DNA of 64,000 nucleotides from an uncultured Lachnospiraceae bacterium (GCA_944380605.1 CALWIA010000015.1:170642-234641), one strand, 5' to 3'. Shown: positions 8,669-16,737, numbered from the stretch's first letter. A program made the numbers and translations. The notes: a model not told the origin generated them from the letters alone.

Positions 8669-9321
8669 TAAAAAATCACCAGCTTTCCGTCATCACTGCA
8701 AATGCTGTACGCATCATCTTCGCATACCTGAGAAAACTTTTCCAGCTCGGCAATGATATCATCTGTAATCGTCATATCATCATAGTAAAATCTGACGCCA
8801 TTTATCACTTCATATTTCAGAGCAGTTTTCATGGTTTCTTTGTACGCCCTGACTGCTTTTCCTACAGCCTCAATATCTTCTGGAAAGGCATTAAAATCCA
8901 CAACTGACTTTTTCTTGTCATGGTAGCCATTCTCCTCTGTACCATTTTGATATGCATCCCGCCACGAACGAAAACGATGATTCAGATCCGAAAGTTCTTT
9001 TGCGGACAAATGTCCGTAAACACCTATGACTGCTTTTAAAGTTTCATATTCTTCCTCACTGAAATCCGGATCAAATTTTTCACTGTCTGCTTTGAGTCCA
9101 GAATAGTCATTTCTGTATCTGAGCCGGACCTTTTCAACTACCAGGCCATTTTCAAACGCAAGAACATCGTCCTTAAAAAGCGGCTGTCCATATTGGGCCA
9201 GATGAGCCATATCTGCCAGTACCAGAAGCTTCTGCAGTTTCATGTTTCCATCATACGTGTTTGGCGTGAAGTCAGCGCCGCTCTTTATGAAAAATTTTGC
9301 GAAATCATATACATCCCTCAT
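8668..9321 (-). CDS. Panacea-domain (SocA/DUF4065-type) protein, probable antitoxin
   Basis: 217 aa. The N-terminal 130 residues carry the Panacea pattern: a VYDFAKFFI helix, then MKLQKLLVLADMAHLAQYG, PLFKDDVLAFENGLVVEKV, and a later HLSAKELSDLNH. Panacea proteins act as antitoxins with many unrelated toxins, or as proteolysis adaptors (SocA). The C-terminal third (RFYYDDMTITDDIIAELEKF) has no family I recognise and may be the toxin-specific part. Codon use is AT-richer than the flanking pst and sugar genes, which suggests acquisition beside tRNA-Gly. Confidence 0.75.
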   Translation of the reverse strand: MRDVYDFAKFFIKSGADFTPNTYDGNMKLQKLLVLADMAHLAQYGQPLFKDDVLAFENGLVVEKVRLRYRNDYSGLKADSEKFDPDFSEEEYETLKAVIGVYGHLSAKELSDLNHRFRSWRDAYQNGTEENGYHDKKKSVVDFNAFPEDIEAVGKAVRAYKETMKTALKYEVINGVRFYYDDMTITDDIIAELEKFSQVCEDDAYSICSDDGKLVIF

Positions 9322-9424
9322 AGCCGGGCACCTCCTTTTTTGCCTCGCTTATTCATCCAGTGTATAGGTGATTATAACGAAATACGGATTTCCGCTTTCG
9401 GAAACCCGTATACATTTTAGGAAG

Positions 9425-9497
9425 AGCGCGAGACGGGACTCGAACCCGCGACCCCGACCTTGGCAAGGTCGTACTCCACCAACTGAGCCACTCGCGC
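9425..9497 (-). tRNA. tRNA-Gly (GCC)
   Basis: 73-nt cloverleaf on the minus strand. The acceptor stem is GCGCGAG/CTCGCGC, the anticodon stem-loop CGACC-TTGCCAA-GGTCG gives anticodon GCC, the T loop is GGTTCGAGTCC, and U73 is as expected for Gly. CCA is not encoded. Confidence 0.97.
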
Positions 9498-9616
9498 TTA
9501 ATCATTCTTCTGTTTTCTCTTCAAATGACGAGATTTATTCTAACACAGAACCGTGCGGAAAGCAAGTGTTTTTTCACAAAAAGCAGAACTTTTCCTGCCG
9601 CACTTCTAAACCTTGA

Positions 9617-9655
9617 TTTTATACGATAGAAAATGAAATTTCCTATCGTATAAAA
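9617..9655. repeat. 13-bp perfect inverted repeat
   Basis: TTTTATACGATAG and its exact complement flank a 13-nt loop (arms 9617-9629 and 9643-9655). It lies between tRNA-Gly and the terminator of the sugar operon. With A/T ends on both sides it could be a bidirectional terminator or a protein-binding palindrome. Confidence 0.6.
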
Positions 9656-9693
9656 AACGCCGGGCCGGCTGCCGCATACAGCCGGCTCCGGCG
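9652..9693 (-). terminator. Terminator of the sugar-isomerase/oxidoreductase operon
   Basis: On the minus strand a GC-rich hairpin (arms 9679-9693 and 9658-9671, one unpaired base) is followed by TTTTTTAT. It starts 13 nt after the stop of the isomerase gene. Confidence 0.88.
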
Positions 9694-9706
9694 AATGTCA
9701 GACCGC

Positions 9707-10564
9707 CTAGAACCAGTCTCCGTATCCCATGGCAATCAGGTTGTCACGGCTAATCCGCAGACTGTCAAAGGGATCTCTTCCATAAGTATCGTCCTGTTCG
9801 ATCAGGAAATATTCGCTGCCGCCTTCCAGGCCCGCCTGGATGCACTCCTTCACCGGCAGCGTGCCTTCGCCCACTTCCGCAAATTCCACGATGCCGTAGA
9901 ACGCCTGCATAAACTTCGCCGCGTCAAAGGGGCCCTCCGGCATCCGGACTTCGCCGATGCGGTAGTCCTTCAAGTGCAGCAGACGGATGCGGCCGTCGTA
10001 TTTCCGGATAAACGCTACCGGGTTCTCGCCGCCTCTGTGGATCCAGTGGATATCCAGTTCAAATCCCAGGGTTCTGGTATTGTCCCGGATAATGTCCAGC
10101 AGATACTGGCCGTCATATTTGACAAACTCCACGTGGTGGTTGTGGTAGTACAGGTCGATTCCATGTTCTTTCAGTTTTTCCGCCATGGCGTCCGCTCTCT
10201 TCGCGAAATCCAGCGCCTTTTCCCGGTTCCCCATACAGGTCATGGGCAGCATGCCGATGCGCAGCATATCGCAGTTCAGCGCCTTGCAGTCCGCCACAAT
10301 CTTGTCGAAATCCGTGGTCAGAAATTCCCCGGGCATTCCCGGCATCATAGGCTCCAGGGAGGCGGTGCAGGCAGCCACTTTGATGCCGAATTCGTCGCAG
10401 GCCTTTTTCATGCCCGCCACATTTTCCGGCGTCATGGGAATCTGGCTGATCTCCACGCAGTGATATCCCAGCTCCGCGCAGGCCTTCAGCGTGCCGTAGG
10501 CCCCCAGTTCATCGATCTTCTGCTTGATGGTGCTCATCTGGATACCGATTAATCCTTTTTTCAT
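9707..10564 (-). CDS. Sugar phosphate isomerase/epimerase (AP-endonuclease-2-type TIM barrel)
   Basis: 285 aa TIM barrel of the IolE/IolI/xylose-isomerase-like superfamily. Metal-site elements are visible: CVEIS early, YYHNHHVEFVKY in the middle, LGFELDIHWIHRGG, HLKDY, and EYFLIEQDD near the end; these supply the Glu/Asp/His ligands of the divalent metal. It lies last in a three-gene operon with two Gfo/Idh/MocA dehydrogenases, a combination typical of inositol or rare-sugar breakdown by oxidation to a keto sugar and isomerisation. The substrate cannot be told from sequence. Confidence 0.88.
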   Translation of the reverse strand: MKKGLIGIQMSTIKQKIDELGAYGTLKACAELGYHCVEISQIPMTPENVAGMKKACDEFGIKVAACTASLEPMMPGMPGEFLTTDFDKIVADCKALNCDMLRIGMLPMTCMGNREKALDFAKRADAMAEKLKEHGIDLYYHNHHVEFVKYDGQYLLDIIRDNTRTLGFELDIHWIHRGGENPVAFIRKYDGRIRLLHLKDYRIGEVRMPEGPFDAAKFMQAFYGIVEFAEVGEGTLPVKECIQAGLEGGSEYFLIEQDDTYGRDPFDSLRISRDNLIAMGYGDWF

Positions 10565-10597
10565 ATCCCGTCTCCTTGCCGTTTGGCGAAACTCCGT

Positions 10598-11599
10598 TTA
10601 CAGCTTCACTTCTTTGCCGGTGCGTCCGGACTCCTGAATGGCGTCGATCAGGCGGATGCTCATCAGCGCCTCGCTGACATGGACATAGTCCTGGGTTCCC
10701 TGCTCAATGGCGTCGTAGAACTTTTTGATCAGCTTGCTATGGCTGGCGCCGTAATAGAATTTGCTGCCTTCCAGTCTGGCGTCTTCCACCAGACGCTGCT
10801 GGGTGCCGTCCGGCATCAGACGGTACAGCACATTGTCAATGATGGCAAACTCCGCGCCTTCCAGCTGCACCGACAGCTGTACGCTTTCGTTCTTGTAGTT
10901 GGCCACAGTGGCGGAGAACAGTCCTTTCGCGCCGCCGGCAAACTGCAGGCGGGCCGTCACCGTATCCTCTACCTCAATGCCGTAGTCCAGCACCTGTCCA
11001 GTCACCGCTTTCAGGCTGTCGATGGGACCGCAGAGGAAGTACAGCAGATCCAGGGTGTGAATCGACTGGTTGATCATGCATCCGCCGCCGGCAGTGGCCC
11101 ATTTGCCTCTCCAGGGCTTCGCCTCATAGTAGGACTTGGGTCTGGCCCAGAGCACCACGCCTTTGGCTCCCTGTACCTTTCCGTACTCGCCGCTGTCGAT
11201 GATGGACTTAAGCATCTCCACCGACTCGTTGAACCGGTTCTGGAAGCAGATGCCGATATGCTTTTCCGGATGGGCCGCCTCAAAGGCCACAAACTGCCGG
11301 CCTTCCTCCGCATTGAGGGCCATGGGCTTCTCGCAGAACACGTGAACGCCCATCTCCACCGCCACTTCCGTTACCGGCACGTGAAGGTAATGGGGCAGGC
11401 AGACGTGCACCACGTCGGGCTTTACCTCTTCGATCATGGTTTTATAATCGGTATAGAAGGGAACTCCCTCCGGCGCGGCCTCCTTTCTGCTTTCATCGAT
11501 ATCACAGACCGCCGCCAGCGTAATATCCGGATTGCTCTGAATCGCATTGATATGAATGGAAGAAATATCTCCCAGGCCGATGACAGCCGCTCTTTTCAT
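10598..11599 (-). CDS. Gfo/Idh/MocA-family NAD(P)-dependent oxidoreductase
   Basis: 333 aa from ATG 11599 (site AAGGAGG 8 nt upstream; the longer open frame adds 19 unrelated residues). N-terminal Rossmann fold with GLGDISSIHINAI in place of the usual GxGxxG, CEKPMALNAEEG (the conserved EKP with catalytic Lys) near residue 95, and the C-terminal alpha/beta domain with MINQSIHTLDLLYFLCG supplying the catalytic His. It likely oxidises a sugar or cyclitol hydroxyl. Middle gene of the operon. Confidence 0.9.
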   Translation of the reverse strand: MKRAAVIGLGDISSIHINAIQSNPDITLAAVCDIDESRKEAAPEGVPFYTDYKTMIEEVKPDVVHVCLPHYLHVPVTEVAVEMGVHVFCEKPMALNAEEGRQFVAFEAAHPEKHIGICFQNRFNESVEMLKSIIDSGEYGKVQGAKGVVLWARPKSYYEAKPWRGKWATAGGGCMINQSIHTLDLLYFLCGPIDSLKAVTGQVLDYGIEVEDTVTARLQFAGGAKGLFSATVANYKNESVQLSVQLEGAEFAIIDNVLYRLMPDGTQQRLVEDARLEGSKFYYGASHSKLIKKFYDAIEQGTQDYVHVSEALMSIRLIDAIQESGRTGKEVKL

Positions 11600-11627
11600 A
11601 GCTGATTCCTCCTTGTATTCAAAAATA

Positions 11628-11680
11628 GGCGGCCGCACCCTTGCGCCGGAATCCACCCGCGCAGCACGGAAACGGCCGCC
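11628..11680 (-). terminator. Weak stem-loop between the two dehydrogenase genes
   Basis: GGCGGCCG and CGGCCGCC pair across a long 37-nt loop and are followed on the minus strand by TATTTTTG just before the ribosome site of the next gene. It might attenuate read-through; the long loop makes this uncertain. Confidence 0.3.
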
Positions 11681-11693
11681 GACAGACCAGATA

Positions 11694-12890
11694 CTATCTG
11701 GTGGGGAACTTACCCTCTTCTTTAATCTTCTTGTTCAGTTCTTCCAGGTACAGATCTTCGTCTACCGGGTTGTCCACTTCTTTTCCAAGCCAGGAAGACA
11801 GCAGAATGGCATTGGCCAGGTTTACGCCGTTGATGCCGTCGGAACCGGGAGCCAGCAGCGGAGTGCCTTCCAGGATATGCTGCGCGAAGTTCTCCATAAC
11901 CGTGGTGTGCTGTACGCCCCAGCCATCGGTGTTCTCAAAGGTCTCTACATCGTACAGGCCGCTGGAGTCCGCGGAGTTGCCGCTGGTCAGCTTGGACAGC
12001 TCGCCCATGCTCATGGTCTCGTTCAGTTCGAACTCGTCCTTCTTCAGGCGGTATACCGTAGCCGTGGTGCTCTTGTCCACAACGATCTTGCCGCCGTCCA
12101 GGTCGATTTCCAGACGGTCGGTTCCCAGCGGGTCATGGGTGCAGGTGATAAAGCAGCCGGTGGCTCCGTTGGGGTACTCGGTTATAACCGTTACGTCGTT
12201 TTCTACCACAATGTCTCTGTGGCAGCCGTACAGGCACTTGGAATATACCTTGCTGGGAACGCCGCAGATCCACTGCCACAGATCCAGCTGGTGAGGCGCC
12301 TGATTGACCAGAACGCCGCCGCCTTCACCGCCCCAGGTCGCGCGCCATGCGCTCTGGCGGTAGTAGCTGTCGGGACGCCACCAGGAGTTGATGATCCAGT
12401 TGGTACGGCGGATCTGACCCAGTTCGCCGGACTCTACAATGGCTTTCACCTTCTGGTACAGCTTGTTGGTTCTCTGGTTGAACATAATGCCGAAGGCTAC
12501 GTCCGGATGGGCGGCCGCGCACTCGTTCATCTCACGCACTGCCTTGGCGTATACGCCGGCGGGCTTTTCCACCAGCACGTTCATGCCGTGCTCCAGGCAG
12601 TAAATCGCGATTTCCGTATGGAGATAGTGGGGAACCGTGGTGATCACCGCGTCCACCGTTCCGGAATTGACCAGGTCCTTCCAGTCCTTAAAGAACGGAT
12701 ACTCCGGGTATTTCTCCTTGCACATCGCTTCCTTTTCCGGATCGATGTCGCACAGCGCGCCCAGCATGCCGTGCTCCGGGCAGGGCGGAACCGTACCATC
12801 GGCCGTTTTGCCTTTGCCGGTCAGAAATCCCGCGTACGCGGAACCCTGCACGCCTACACCGATAATACCAAAACGAACTTTCTTTTCCAT
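11694..12890 (-). CDS. Gfo/Idh/MocA-family oxidoreductase
   Basis: 398 aa from ATG 12890 with AGGGGAG upstream. The Rossmann fold begins FGIIGVGVQGSAYAGFL; VEKPAGVYAKAV carries the EKP motif, and NQAPHQLDLWQWICG holds the catalytic His region. It is somewhat longer than its operon partner because of an insertion after the first strand that mentions a Cys pair (PPCPEHGML). First gene of the three-gene sugar operon. The open frame continues upstream antisense to pxpA, but that part is not real coding. Confidence 0.9.
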   Translation of the reverse strand: MEKKVRFGIIGVGVQGSAYAGFLTGKGKTADGTVPPCPEHGMLGALCDIDPEKEAMCKEKYPEYPFFKDWKDLVNSGTVDAVITTVPHYLHTEIAIYCLEHGMNVLVEKPAGVYAKAVREMNECAAAHPDVAFGIMFNQRTNKLYQKVKAIVESGELGQIRRTNWIINSWWRPDSYYRQSAWRATWGGEGGGVLVNQAPHQLDLWQWICGVPSKVYSKCLYGCHRDIVVENDVTVITEYPNGATGCFITCTHDPLGTDRLEIDLDGGKIVVDKSTTATVYRLKKDEFELNETMSMGELSKLTSGNSADSSGLYDVETFENTDGWGVQHTTVMENFAQHILEGTPLLAPGSDGINGVNLANAILLSSWLGKEVDNPVDEDLYLEELNKKIKEEGKFPTR

Positions 12891-12942
12891 GTTTTCTCCC
12901 CTTACTTTCTTTCTAAAGATTTTTGCAGTAACCTGTACCCCC

Positions 12943-12971
12943 ATTATAAAATACTTTTTGCGTTTTGGGAA
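12943..12971 (-). promoter_or_regulatory. Candidate promoter of the sugar operon
   Basis: On the minus strand TATAAT (12948-12943) has a weak -35 TTCCCA (12971-12966) at 17-bp spacing. It lies about 55 nt upstream of the dehydrogenase start in an AT-rich gap. Confidence 0.5.
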
Positions 12972-13009
12972 TAGTAAACAAAGGTTATCTTGCGTTTTCT
13001 TTTCGTTTT

Positions 13010-13765
13010 TCAAAAAGCGCTGACGGAAATTCCCTCTTCTTCCAGCCGTTTTCGGATATTCTGCACAAATGCCAGCGCTTTCGGCCCGTCTCCGTGGACG
13101 CAGACCGAATCCGCCTGAATGGGCACCCGGGTTCCGTCCGTCGCCGTCACCGTCTTTTCCCGCACCATCTGAACCACCTGGCGGACCGCCTGCTCTTCGT
13201 CTTCCAGGACAGCGCCCGGCTGATTCCGGGGCACCAGAGATCCGTCGGCCTGATAGGCCCGGTCGGCAAATACCTCGCTGGCCCAGGGCAGCCCCGTATC
13301 TCTGGCCGCCTGGATCATCTGGCTGCCGCTTAAGGCCAGAAGCTTCAGGCCGCCGTCGATTTCCCGGATGCCTTCGCAGATGGCTCTGGCCAGTGCATAA
13401 TCCCTGGCCGCCATATTGTAAAGGGCTCCGTGCAGCTTTACATGGGAAAGGGGAATGCCGGCGCCGGCGCAGAAGGCCTGAAGCGCGCCCACCTGATACT
13501 TGACAAAGGCCCTGGCCTCGCCGGGAGACACCGCCATCGCCCGCCGGCCGAAGCCCTGCAGGTCCGGCAGGCCCGGATGGGCTCCCGCATGCACGCCGGC
13601 TTCCCGGCACAGCCGCACCGTCTCTTCCATCACCAGCGGATCCCCTCCGTGGAATCCGCAGGCGATGTTGGCCGACGTAATATACGGCATAACCTCCCGG
13701 TCCATTCCAATGCGGTAGGCCCCGAAACTTTCTCCCAGATCGCAGTTGATATCAACAGAAACCAT
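13010..13765 (-). CDS. pxpA: 5-oxoprolinase subunit A (LamB/YcsF family)
   Basis: 251 aa from ATG 13765 (CAGGAGG 6 nt upstream). Family signature VDINCDLGESFG at the start, then ITSANIACGFHGGDP, VHAGAHPGLPD, VKLHGALYNM, and SVCVHGD at the end. With PxpB and PxpC it makes the ATP-dependent bacterial 5-oxoprolinase that opens 5-oxo-L-proline to L-glutamate. It follows pxpC by 2 nt and is last in the operon. Confidence 0.95.
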   Translation of the reverse strand: MVSVDINCDLGESFGAYRIGMDREVMPYITSANIACGFHGGDPLVMEETVRLCREAGVHAGAHPGLPDLQGFGRRAMAVSPGEARAFVKYQVGALQAFCAGAGIPLSHVKLHGALYNMAARDYALARAICEGIREIDGGLKLLALSGSQMIQAARDTGLPWASEVFADRAYQADGSLVPRNQPGAVLEDEEQAVRQVVQMVREKTVTATDGTRVPIQADSVCVHGDGPKALAFVQNIRKRLEEEGISVSAF

Positions 13766-13767
13766 AT

Positions 13768-14826
13768 TCACCCTCCTGCTCTGTCCAGCCGCGGCCGCAG
13801 CCACTGCCGGATCCAGGCTGTTTTTTCTTCTTCTCTGCGGAATGCCGCCGTCCCCTCCTGCCAGGACACAAAGCGGAACGACAGCGTTTTCCCCGGTCCC
13901 AGCTGCGCCAGCACCGGCAGATCCGCCCGGATCACCGTGGCGATTTTGGCGTAGCCGCCGGTAGTCTGATGATCCGCCATCATCACAATGGGCAGGCCGG
14001 AGCCGGAGATCTGCACCGATCCTTCAACAATGCCGTCGGACACAATATCCGCGCCGGACCGCATGGGCACCGGAGTTCCCTCCAGCCGGCATCCCATCCG
14101 GCCGGAGTCCACGCTCACCCGGTAAATCTCCCGCTGAAACAGTTCCAGTCCCTCTTCCGTAAAAGCCTCCTGCTGAGGCCCCGGCACCGCCCGCAGCACC
14201 GGCAAACGCGCGCCATCCACCAGCCGGACCGGCGCAGACGGCATCCGAAGCAGAGGGAACTCTTCCAGAGCCTCCAAAGAGATCCCCGCTCCCTCCGCTT
14301 TTGCAAGCGCCGCCCATCGGCTCTTAAAATCCGGCGAAACCGGCCCCGTCTCCAGCCGGTCGCCCCGCATCAGCGGCCGGCCGTGATATCCGCCCATGCC
14401 GCACTGCAGATTGGTGGAGCGGCTGCCCTGCACCGCCGGAACGTCCACACCGCCCAGAAACGCCACATATCCCCGGAATCCGGACCGGGCCGGTTCAAAG
14501 GTCAGCCGGTCCCCCGGCGCCATCCGCACCGGCGCGTACATGGGCACCGGAGTCCCGTTCCGCTTCGGCCCCATGTCCGCACCGGTCAGCGCAATGACCT
14601 CTTCCGTGTCAAATTCCAGTTCCGGCCCCTGCACCGTGCATTCCAGCCCGGCAAAACCGGGGCCTCCGCCGGCTTCCGGCTCCGGATTGCCGCACAGCAG
14701 ATTGGCCAGCCGCAGCGAATACTTGTCGCAGGCGCCGTTTTCCGGGAATCCCCAGGCCAGGAACCCGCGGCGGCCCAGATCCTGCACCGTGGTCAGAAAA
14801 CCGGGCGTTTTTACTGTAAACGCCAT
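13768..14826 (-). CDS. pxpC: 5-oxoprolinase subunit C (biotin-dependent carboxylase-like domain)
   Basis: 352 aa. Carries the KipA/PxpC blocks: TTVQDLGRRGFLAWG near the N-terminus, GACDKYSLRLAN, ALTGADMGPKRNG, GYVAFLGGVDVP, GSRSTNLQCGMGGYHGR, and near the C-terminus IVMMADHQTTGGYAKIA. It forms the catalytic complex with PxpB. It overlaps pxpB by 16 nt, consistent with co-translation. Confidence 0.95.
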   Translation of the reverse strand: MAFTVKTPGFLTTVQDLGRRGFLAWGFPENGACDKYSLRLANLLCGNPEPEAGGGPGFAGLECTVQGPELEFDTEEVIALTGADMGPKRNGTPVPMYAPVRMAPGDRLTFEPARSGFRGYVAFLGGVDVPAVQGSRSTNLQCGMGGYHGRPLMRGDRLETGPVSPDFKSRWAALAKAEGAGISLEALEEFPLLRMPSAPVRLVDGARLPVLRAVPGPQQEAFTEEGLELFQREIYRVSVDSGRMGCRLEGTPVPMRSGADIVSDGIVEGSVQISGSGLPIVMMADHQTTGGYAKIATVIRADLPVLAQLGPGKTLSFRFVSWQEGTAAFRREEEKTAWIRQWLRPRLDRAGG

Positions 14827-15569
14827 ATGTCCTCCCCTTTCCGGAGAATTTCCTCATATTCCGCCGCTTCCACCGGACAGAACCGCACCGTGTCTCCCGG
14901 CCGGCACAGGGTTTCCCAGCCGCCGGCCCCGTTCTCTTTCAAAAGGCGCAGCGGCGTCCGCCCGATCAGCTGCCAGCCGCCGGGAGATTCGGAAGGGTAA
15001 ATGCCCGTCTGGCTGCCGCCGATTCCCACGGAACCGGCGGGAATCCGGGTGCGGGGCGTCTGTTTTCTGGGCACCGCGATGGCCGGATCCATGCCGCCCA
15101 GATAGGGAAAGCCCGGCAGAAACCCCAGCATGTACACCCGGTAATCTCTGCCGCTGTGGATCCGGACCAGGTCTTCCGGAGTCATGCGGGCCAGAGCCGC
15201 CGCTTCTTCCAGATCTTCCCCGAAGCCGCCTCCGTAGCACACCGGGATCCGGAGCAGCCGCCCCCTGGCCTCTCCGGAACCGGAACGGCGGCGGGCCGCC
15301 CGTTCCACTGCCGCGGCCGCCCGCGCGTAATCCGTCTTTGCCGGATCATAATACACCAGCAGCGACGCGTACGCCGGAACCATCTCCAGGATTCCCTCCG
15401 CTTCCGGCTCCTGCCTCTTTCGCATCTGCTCCAGCGCGGCATACAATTCCATCACCCGTCGGCTGGTTTCCTCGCAGATCTCCGTTCCCAGTTCCGCCAA
15501 CACCGCCTGATCCCCCACCGGTTTCAGGCTAAGCGGCCCTCCGGGCCGTTTTCTCAGAGCCAGCCGCAT
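14811..15569 (-). CDS. pxpB: 5-oxoprolinase subunit B (KipI-like)
   Basis: 252 aa. PxpB/KipI family: LKPVGDQAVLAELG near the start, LVYYDPAKTDYA, IPVCYGGGFGEDLEEAA, YMLGFLPGFPYLGGMD, RIPAGSVGIGGSQTGIYP and the end WQLIGRTPLRL. Its order next to pxpC and pxpA supports the oxoprolinase role rather than the sporulation-kinase-inhibitor role of KipI. The start overlaps the upstream aminotransferase by 16 nt. Confidence 0.93.
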   Translation of the reverse strand: MRLALRKRPGGPLSLKPVGDQAVLAELGTEICEETSRRVMELYAALEQMRKRQEPEAEGILEMVPAYASLLVYYDPAKTDYARAAAAVERAARRRSGSGEARGRLLRIPVCYGGGFGEDLEEAAALARMTPEDLVRIHSGRDYRVYMLGFLPGFPYLGGMDPAIAVPRKQTPRTRIPAGSVGIGGSQTGIYPSESPGGWQLIGRTPLRLLKENGAGGWETLCRPGDTVRFCPVEAAEYEEILRKGEDIWRLQ

Positions 15570-16411
15570 GTTGTTCCGGTTTCCCGCTCGTAAGCTTCCA
15601 GCAGCGCCCGCTGAATACGCTGCCGGGTCTCCGGATCCTTTCCTCCTGCCGCATGGCCATCCACCGAATCCGCATAGCGGCAGAACGCCGTGGAAGAAGA
15701 AATCAGAATTTCATCGGCGTCCATCAGTTCTTCCAGCGTAAAGGTCCGCTCATAGACCGGAATCCCCAGCCGCCAGCAGTCCTGGATCATCTGGGTCTTG
15801 GTAATGCCCCGCAGAATCCACTGGTCATTGGGATGGGAAATCAGCGCCCCATCTTTCAGAATCGCCACATTGCTGTGGGAACACTCCGTCACCGTCTGGT
15901 TTCGATGGAGCACCGTTTCCGCCGCCTGGGCCTGCTTTGCCGCCTGGGCCGCCATAACGGAAGGCAGCAGATTCAGGGTCTTGATGTTGCAGTGGTAAAA
16001 CCGGGTGTCCTCCCGGGTAATCAGCTGCACCGGCGTTCTCGGATCCTTGGGACTGGACGGCCGGATCAGCACCCAGACCTTGCCTTCCATGCCTTCTTCA
16101 TAGGTGTGGGAGCGGGGGGAGACGCCCCGGGTCACCTGCCAGTACACCATGCTGATCTGGTTGTCCGCCCGGGACAGCAGATCCAGAAGCAGCGCCTTCA
16201 GCGCTTCTTTTTCCATAGGAATCCGGATATCCAGCATGGCCGCGCTGGAATACAGCCGGTCCAGATGTTCCTGCAGCAGGAAAATCTTTCCGCCGGCCCC
16301 CAGCGCCGCCTCGTAGACGCCGTCGCCGAAAAAATGCACCCGGTCGTCAAAGGGAATTTTCACTTCCTGCGGCGTGCCTATCATACCGTCGTAATATGCG
16401 ATCTCTTTCAT
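15554..16411 (-). CDS. Class IV aminotransferase, D-amino-acid-transaminase-like
   Basis: 285 aa from ATG 16411 (GGAGG 8 nt upstream; an earlier TTG would put the ribosome site inside the gene). PLP fold-type IV: HFFGDGVYEAA, WQVTRGVSPRSH (the TRGV motif of D-amino-acid transaminases), KTLNLLPSVMA with the PLP Lys, VTECSHSNVAIL, and WILRGITKTQMI. Residues resemble Dat more than branched-chain enzymes. First gene of the oxoprolinase operon, so it may feed or drain a glutamate/D-glutamate pool. The substrate is inferred. Confidence 0.85.
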   Translation of the reverse strand: MKEIAYYDGMIGTPQEVKIPFDDRVHFFGDGVYEAALGAGGKIFLLQEHLDRLYSSAAMLDIRIPMEKEALKALLLDLLSRADNQISMVYWQVTRGVSPRSHTYEEGMEGKVWVLIRPSSPKDPRTPVQLITREDTRFYHCNIKTLNLLPSVMAAQAAKQAQAAETVLHRNQTVTECSHSNVAILKDGALISHPNDQWILRGITKTQMIQDCWRLGIPVYERTFTLEELMDADEILISSSTAFCRYADSVDGHAAGGKDPETRQRIQRALLEAYERETGTTCGWL

Positions 16412-16437
16412 TGTCTCAACCTCCTGGGATTTCAAAA

Positions 16438-16468
16438 GCCCAGCCTGCCGCGCTCATGCAGGTTGGGC
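16438..16468 (-). promoter_or_regulatory. Leader hairpin just before the aminotransferase ribosome site
   Basis: An 11-bp stem (arms 16458-16468 and 16438-16448) is followed on the minus strand by UUUU, then the ribosome site. The 3' part of the arm (CUGGG) can also pair with CCCAG directly in front of GGAGG, so two exclusive folds are possible. It could be an attenuator. No known riboswitch or T-box elements are seen in the short leader. Confidence 0.4.
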
Positions 16469-16545
16469 TTTGTCTGTGCTCATTGTAGCATATCTATATC
16501 AAAATGCAACCGGAAACCGGCGCTTTGCTTTTGCTGTAACAGGGT

Positions 16546-16665
16546 TCAGGGTTCATCTTTTTTATATTCTATGAGGTCAGACACCGAGCAGTCAAGATAA
16601 TCGCAGAGTTTTGAAAGAATCGTCAGATCGACTCTGAACCGCTCCCCGTCAAGTAGACAATTCAA
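16546..16665 (-). pseudogene. C-terminal fragment of an Xre-family (HTH) regulator
   Basis: The minus-strand frame ending at 16546 reads CLLDGERFRVDL, LSKLCDYLDCSVSDLIEY, KKDEP, stop. This is the typical last part of small Cro/C1 HTH proteins, where '..LLnG ..idl.tL.klc.aLnc.vsDLlEy' forms the final HTH helices. No start or first helices precede it; instead there is a T-rich tract and the tRNA terminator hairpin. It is a decayed or truncated gene. Confidence 0.7.
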
Positions 16666-16680
16666 AAAAAATATTTTTAA

Positions 16681-16722
16681 GGGTGCCGCAAAATCATCAA
16701 ATTAGATGATTGAACGGCACCC
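16681..16722 (-). terminator. Two-tier palindrome downstream of tRNA-Gly (repeat copy 1)
   Basis: Outer stem GGGTGCCG/CGGCACCC and inner stem AATCATC/GATGATT are separated by a small internal loop. It is followed on the minus strand by an A/T run with eight Ts, so it works as a terminator of the tRNA transcript. The same structure recurs at 20497-20536. Confidence 0.75.
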
Positions 16723-16737
16723 TCTATGTTCTAAAAA

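Noticed and set aside
11694..13610. 638-codon reading of the second dehydrogenase gene
   Set aside because: The first 240 codons are antisense-frame noise over pxpA; the real start is ATG 12890 with a ribosome site and the Rossmann fold.
16412..16545. T-box or amino-acid riboswitch ahead of the aminotransferase gene
   Set aside because: The leader is short and has no T-box sequence or known aptamer core; only the simple hairpin is supported.
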